NCBI RefSeq assembly: GCF_002899825.2
Contig: NZ_PPED02000001.1
Location: forward strand, 248,001-312,000
DNA: 64,000 nt
Source: Chryseobacterium phosphatilyticum
GTDB lineage: Bacteria; Bacteroidota; Bacteroidia; Flavobacteriales; Weeksellaceae
Reading direction: 5' to 3'
The notes under the pieces are model-generated. The model was not told the DNA's origin and searched no databases. It saw nothing but the letters and a program-made list of their open reading frames with translations. Positions 60,535 through 64,000 of the stretch are shown in pieces; the stretch's first letter is position 1, and each line of letters begins with the position of its first letter. The position numbers and the translations under genes are program-made.

Positions 60535-61659
60535 ATGGAACAACAAATCTATAAAGGGAAACTGATACAGTTTCATCCGTTAAAAATAGCGAAAAAGGAA
60601 GAGCTGACCAAAAATACTTTTTCTCTGGAGTTTGAAATTCCTGAGAATTTAAAAGAAAATTTTAAGTTTGAGGCAGGGCAGTTCGTGAGTGTGAAATTTC
60701 AATCACATGGGGAAGAGGTTATTAATGATTATTCAATGACATCGGCTCCTTATGAGGGAAAAATAAGTCTGGGAATAAAGGTGAATTCTTTTGAAGGTGC
60801 TACTTCACAGCTATTTCAACATTATCATGTGGGAGATGAGTTATTAATTGGTGAGCCGGCCGGAAGATTTACGATAGTTTCTAAACCAAGCGAGTTCAGA
60901 ACAATTGTCGCTTTCGCAGCAGGTATTGGTATCACCCCGATTTTAAGTCATTTTAAAAATATTCTTCATAATGAACCCCGAACAAGATTGTTTCTGTTTT
61001 TTGGAAATAAGAGTTCTGATGAACTGATCTTTAGAGAGCAATTGGACCATCTTGCCAGAACATGGGGTGACAGACTTCAGATATTTTATTTTTTCTCACA
61101 AGAAAAGACAACAGACCAATTCTTCTATGGGCGATTGGATGAGAAAAAATTAAATTTAATCATCAATCAAATTCTTCATTTAGATGATACAGATGAAGAA
61201 TCTACGATATGGGATGCTGTAGATGAAGTTCTTATTTGCGGAAAAGGGGAAATGATCAAAACCCTGGCTAATGCCTGTTATCATCACGGAATTCCGAAAA
61301 AGAATATCCATTTTGAGCTTTTTGAAGAATATAATGATGATATTTATCCTGTTGAAAAAGAATTTCCTCTTATTGAAAATATCGATGTAGAGTTTACCAT
61401 GCTGGGTCAGAAATACACGACCCAACTGCCTGATAATAAGGATAGAATTCTGCAGCAGCTTCTGATTCAAAAATTTCCGGTTCCTTATTCCTGCAAATCC
61501 GGGATATGTGGAAGTTGTGAATGCTCATTGGAAGAAGGAGAAGTGGAATTGTTGGAGAATGAATACCTTACGGAAAAAGAAGAAGCTCAGGGGCATATAT
61601 TGGCTTGTATGTCTATTGTGAAAAGTAAAAAAATAAAGCTTAACTTTGATCTTAGTTGA
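60535..61659 (+). CDS. Ferredoxin reductase-like flavoprotein with C-terminal 2Fe-2S domain (PaaE-like)
   Basis: A 374-residue electron-transfer enzyme. The FAD domain shows DYSMTSAP and FEAGQFVSV. The NAD(P) domain shows FAAGIGITPILSHFKNIL and the late LICGKGEMIK. The C-terminal plant-type ferredoxin domain carries CKSGICGSCECSLEEG and a distant ILACMS cysteine, completing four ligands. This order matches PaaE, the reductase of phenylacetyl-CoA epoxidase, but no paaABC genes are in the window, so it may feed another oxygenase or desaturase. The next gene overlaps by 4 bp. Confidence 0.85.
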   Translation: MEQQIYKGKLIQFHPLKIAKKEELTKNTFSLEFEIPENLKENFKFEAGQFVSVKFQSHGEEVINDYSMTSAPYEGKISLGIKVNSFEGATSQLFQHYHVGDELLIGEPAGRFTIVSKPSEFRTIVAFAAGIGITPILSHFKNILHNEPRTRLFLFFGNKSSDELIFREQLDHLARTWGDRLQIFYFFSQEKTTDQFFYGRLDEKKLNLIINQILHLDDTDEESTIWDAVDEVLICGKGEMIKTLANACYHHGIPKKNIHFELFEEYNDDIYPVEKEFPLIENIDVEFTMLGQKYTTQLPDNKDRILQQLLIQKFPVPYSCKSGICGSCECSLEEGEVELLENEYLTEKEEAQGHILACMSIVKSKKIKLNFDLS

Positions 61660-62273
61660 GAATTATTAAGAACATATTTAATTTAGGTTTCATATCATTA
61701 GAATTGGGAATTTTAATGATATGTCTTTGTAATGTCTGGGTTTTTGGCCTTACCAATGGACGTACCTATACCAAAATATCAAAAATACCACCCAGGGAAA
61801 TCGCCCTTGTATTAGGAACTTCTCCTAAAATGAAATCCGGATTATCCAATCCTTATTTTACGAAAAGAATGGATGCCGCAGCTCTTCTATATCATCACGG
61901 AAAAATTAAAAAGATCATTGTAAGCGGGGAGAAGAGTAAGGGATATAATGAACCGGCAGCCATGAAAAATTATCTGGTGTATCAGGAAGGAGTTCCGGGA
62001 GATATTATCGTTGAAGACCCGAAGGGGTTTAATACTTATAAAAGTATTCTTCGCTGTAAGGATGTTTATAAAAAGAAAAATGTGATTATCGTATCTCAGG
62101 GATTTCACAATCTTCGTGCTTTATTTTTTGCAAGAAATAATGATATGAATGCTTTAGGTTTTGATGCGCAGGATGTCAATAAGCCTGAAAGTTTTTACAG
62201 AAATCAGGCGAGGGAAATCCTCGCCCGTGTGATTGCTGTTGTGTATTTTATTCTGGGTGTCTCCCCTGATTAG
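61656..62273 (+). CDS. SanA/ElyC-like DUF218 membrane protein
   Basis: A 205-residue protein with an N-terminal TM helix (LGFISLELGILMICLCNVWVFG) and a periplasmic DUF218 domain (REIALVLGTSPKMKSGLSNPYFTKRMDAAALLY, VSGEKSKGYNEPAAMKNYL, VEDPKGFNTYKSILRC, VIIVSQGFHNLRALF). SanA protects the E. coli envelope against vancomycin. The start is a TTG inside the overlap TTGA with the stop of the reductase gene, a coupled start; I see no better ATG. It ends with stop codons overlapping the convergent barrel gene. Confidence 0.82.
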   Translation: MRIIKNIFNLGFISLELGILMICLCNVWVFGLTNGRTYTKISKIPPREIALVLGTSPKMKSGLSNPYFTKRMDAAALLYHHGKIKKIIVSGEKSKGYNEPAAMKNYLVYQEGVPGDIIVEDPKGFNTYKSILRCKDVYKKKNVIIVSQGFHNLRALFFARNNDMNALGFDAQDVNKPESFYRNQAREILARVIAVVYFILGVSPD

Positions 62274-64000
62274 AAAGGATATCCGAATGCGATATTCAAT
62301 GTAGGTTTGAATGGTTGGATATTCTTGATTCTCCAACGATCTCCTTCAGCTTTGTTAGGATCATAGATCTTATAGGCAAAGTCTAATCTGAAAGTAATAT
62401 AAGCCACATTGACTCTAAGTCCAAATCCACTCCCTATACCCATTTGACCTAAAAACTTATTAAATCTGAACTGATCCTGATGGGCATCATTATGATTACG
62501 AAGACTCCAGGTATTTCCAATATCGGTAAATAAGGCTCCTTCATACATGCTGGTGAACGGAATTCTGTATTCAATATTGGTAGTAAGCTTAATATCATTG
62601 GTCATATAAGTACGTACTCTTTCATCCACCTGAGAATCTGCAGGACCTAATCCGCCAAAGGCAACCCATGCTCTGATATCGTTTGACCCACCATTAAAAT
62701 AAGATTTAATAATAGGCATATCATCCGAATTTCCATAGGGAATACCAACCCCGATAAACTGACGAAGAACTAATGTCTGATTACCATTGAATTTAAAATA
62801 CTTTCTGGTATCAATATCAAATTTTACAAATTGTGCATAAGGGATCCCGAAGATGGTTTTTTGAGGGCCCATAACAACTCCTCCGTCATTACTTCTTTTA
62901 TTGAATAAGCTTAAAATATTACCTGCAAGCTCAACTTTTCCGTTAAAATAAAATGCGTTGGGATATTCTTTTTTACCAATTTCATTATAAACAAAATTGT
63001 AGATCATTGAGGAAATAAGCACGTCCTGTGTTTGTCTCTCTTTATTAATAAGACTTCCTCTGAATGTAGTTAACAGATCAAGACCCTGTTGATTAAGAGT
63101 ACCACGATAGGTATTATCTTCAATAATTGTTTGAGATAACTGATCCATCGAAATTTGTCCGGATCTGTATTTAGTCTCTATAGTGGGATCATAGGCGAAG
63201 TATTTACTAAACATCTCATCCCTTACCAAACCATCATTGAAAAAATAATCATAATAAGCATTTTTATTCTTTGTTAAACTGATCTGCGTATTGAAAAGGG
63301 TCAGCTTATGATAAACCTGTTCGTTTACATTGGCCTGATAGTTCAAACCGGTATTAAAGTTTAACCTGCCAAGACCAATATTATTTTGTATGGAGGCTCC
63401 CAACAGAATTGATGATGTGGGAGTATATCTTTTAGGGATAAATTTATAATAATTAAAAGGTAATAATAATCTTGGAAAATTTAGAGAAGCCTGAGCAGAT
63501 AGTTCGTATGCCAGAACTCTTTTATCAATATCTCCTGTACTCCTGATTGATCCGAATGTTCCTGAAAGGCTGGTGGACAGGTTTTCTGCTCCTCTGAAAA
63601 CATTTCGGGTAGTAAGATCTACAGATGGAGAGATCCCCAGATTCAGAATCTGGGAGTAATTGAGATCCGTTCCTACTTTAAGTTCATATTTTGGAAGTGG
63701 TTTCAATACATATAAAACATCTACAATACTGTCGTTAGGCGTTGTCATTCCTCCTTGTCTCAAAGAGTCTCTCGCTTTTACAATACTGAAGTTGTTCATT
63801 GTCATGAGATTTCTCTTAGTCACATCCAGTTTTTGCTGATCAAAAAGCTGTTTATTATCAACAATAATTGCTCTCCATAATGATGATAATTTATACTTAT
63901 CATTCATTTTATGAAACCTAATTCTTCTTAAGCTATCCTTAACAGTATTTTTTGGGTAATCACTTGCTTCATCTACAATAGCAACATCGATATTTCCAAA
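62270..64000 (-). CDS. BamA/TamA-family outer-membrane barrel protein (N-terminus beyond the window)
   Basis: 576 residues are visible; the frame is open at the right edge, so the gene starts beyond it. The internal ATG at 63907 is not the start, because 31 upstream codons are open and continue the same domain (VDEASDYPKNTVKDSLRRIRFH). The N-terminal visible part looks like the last POTRA-type segment. The rest is a surface-antigen barrel with strands such as PSVDLTTRNVFRGAENLS and the conserved GGSNDIRAWVAFGGLGP loop, ending in aromatic F. It is probably TamL- or BamA-like, inserting outer-membrane proteins. Confidence 0.85.
   Translation of the reverse strand, partial: FGNIDVAIVDEASDYPKNTVKDSLRRIRFHKMNDKYKLSSLWRAIIVDNKQLFDQQKLDVTKRNLMTMNNFSIVKARDSLRQGGMTTPNDSIVDVLYVLKPLPKYELKVGTDLNYSQILNLGISPSVDLTTRNVFRGAENLSTSLSGTFGSIRSTGDIDKRVLAYELSAQASLNFPRLLLPFNYYKFIPKRYTPTSSILLGASIQNNIGLGRLNFNTGLNYQANVNEQVYHKLTLFNTQISLTKNKNAYYDYFFNDGLVRDEMFSKYFAYDPTIETKYRSGQISMDQLSQTIIEDNTYRGTLNQQGLDLLTTFRGSLINKERQTQDVLISSMIYNFVYNEIGKKEYPNAFYFNGKVELAGNILSLFNKRSNDGGVVMGPQKTIFGIPYAQFVKFDIDTRKYFKFNGNQTLVLRQFIGVGIPYGNSDDMPIIKSYFNGGSNDIRAWVAFGGLGPADSQVDERVRTYMTNDIKLTTNIEYRIPFTSMYEGALFTDIGNTWSLRNHNDAHQDQFRFNKFLGQMGIGSGFGLRVNVAYITFRLDFAYKIYDPNKAEGDRWRIKNIQPFKPTLNIAFGYPF

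Overview
The window looks like chromosomal DNA of a Chryseobacterium-type flavobacterium (Bacteroidota, Weeksellaceae). The evidence is AT-rich DNA, many promoters with the Bacteroidota -7 element TAnnTTTG and no Shine-Dalgarno pattern, two secreted proteins with type IX secretion (Por) sorting tails, a TonB-dependent receptor, a Bacteroidota-type Vgr spike locus with a DUF4280 PAAR-like protein, and a short 'bacteriocin-like' double-glycine peptide of the type common in Chryseobacterium.

1-9.8 kb: ordinary metabolism and secretion. This holds an aminotransferase, an M28 peptidase lipoprotein, a VOC protein overlapping a short endonuclease V, a thiolase behind two TetR-like operators, a GEVED T9SS protein and a large SWIM/SNF2 helicase.

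9.8-25.7 kb: a run of small regulator/target pairs. An SDR with AraC, AraC with an MFS exporter, a 14-TM MFS exporter with AraC, MarR with a secreted protein, and an alpha/beta hydrolase-flavoprotein pair with AraC. Three of the AraC loci carry a perfect or near-perfect direct repeat with exactly 21-bp periodicity, and in each the promoter-proximal copy lies 20-22 bp upstream of a -7 element.

26.1-38.4 kb: a one-strand orphan Vgr (type VI secretion spike) island without tube, sheath or ATPase genes. The order is Vgr, a two-module putative zinc enzyme effector, a small membrane protein, a LysM-like adaptor, a DUF4280 PAAR-like tip, a 1091-residue cargo protein and a lipoprotein. It ends in a series of multi-TM and DUF3592-like membrane proteins, two of which are visibly decaying. 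The island ends shortly before tRNA-Arg(CCT).

38.4-50.8 kb: tRNA-Arg, a cluster of three DnaA-box matches, a lipoprotein hydrolase, a Cys-rich double-glycine peptide, an epoxide hydrolase with an inverted repeat around its -7 element, a methyltransferase, uvrA, a TonB receptor with a DUF2490 protein, a small (p)ppGpp-hydrolase-like HD protein and a YegP-like protein.

51-57.6 kb: a fatty-acid beta-oxidation operon (MarR, FadB-type, four-helix protein, thiolase, acyl-CoA dehydrogenase) with two large ATGCATGCAT-centred palindromes at its promoter. 57.6-64 kb: FecCD/FecE-type ABC transporter genes separated by a repeat-rich gap, a TlpA-like lipoprotein, a PaaE-like reductase, a SanA/ElyC-like protein and an edge-truncated BamA/TamA-family barrel.

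All functional statements are read from sequence by eye. Family assignments rest on recognised motifs and not on searches.
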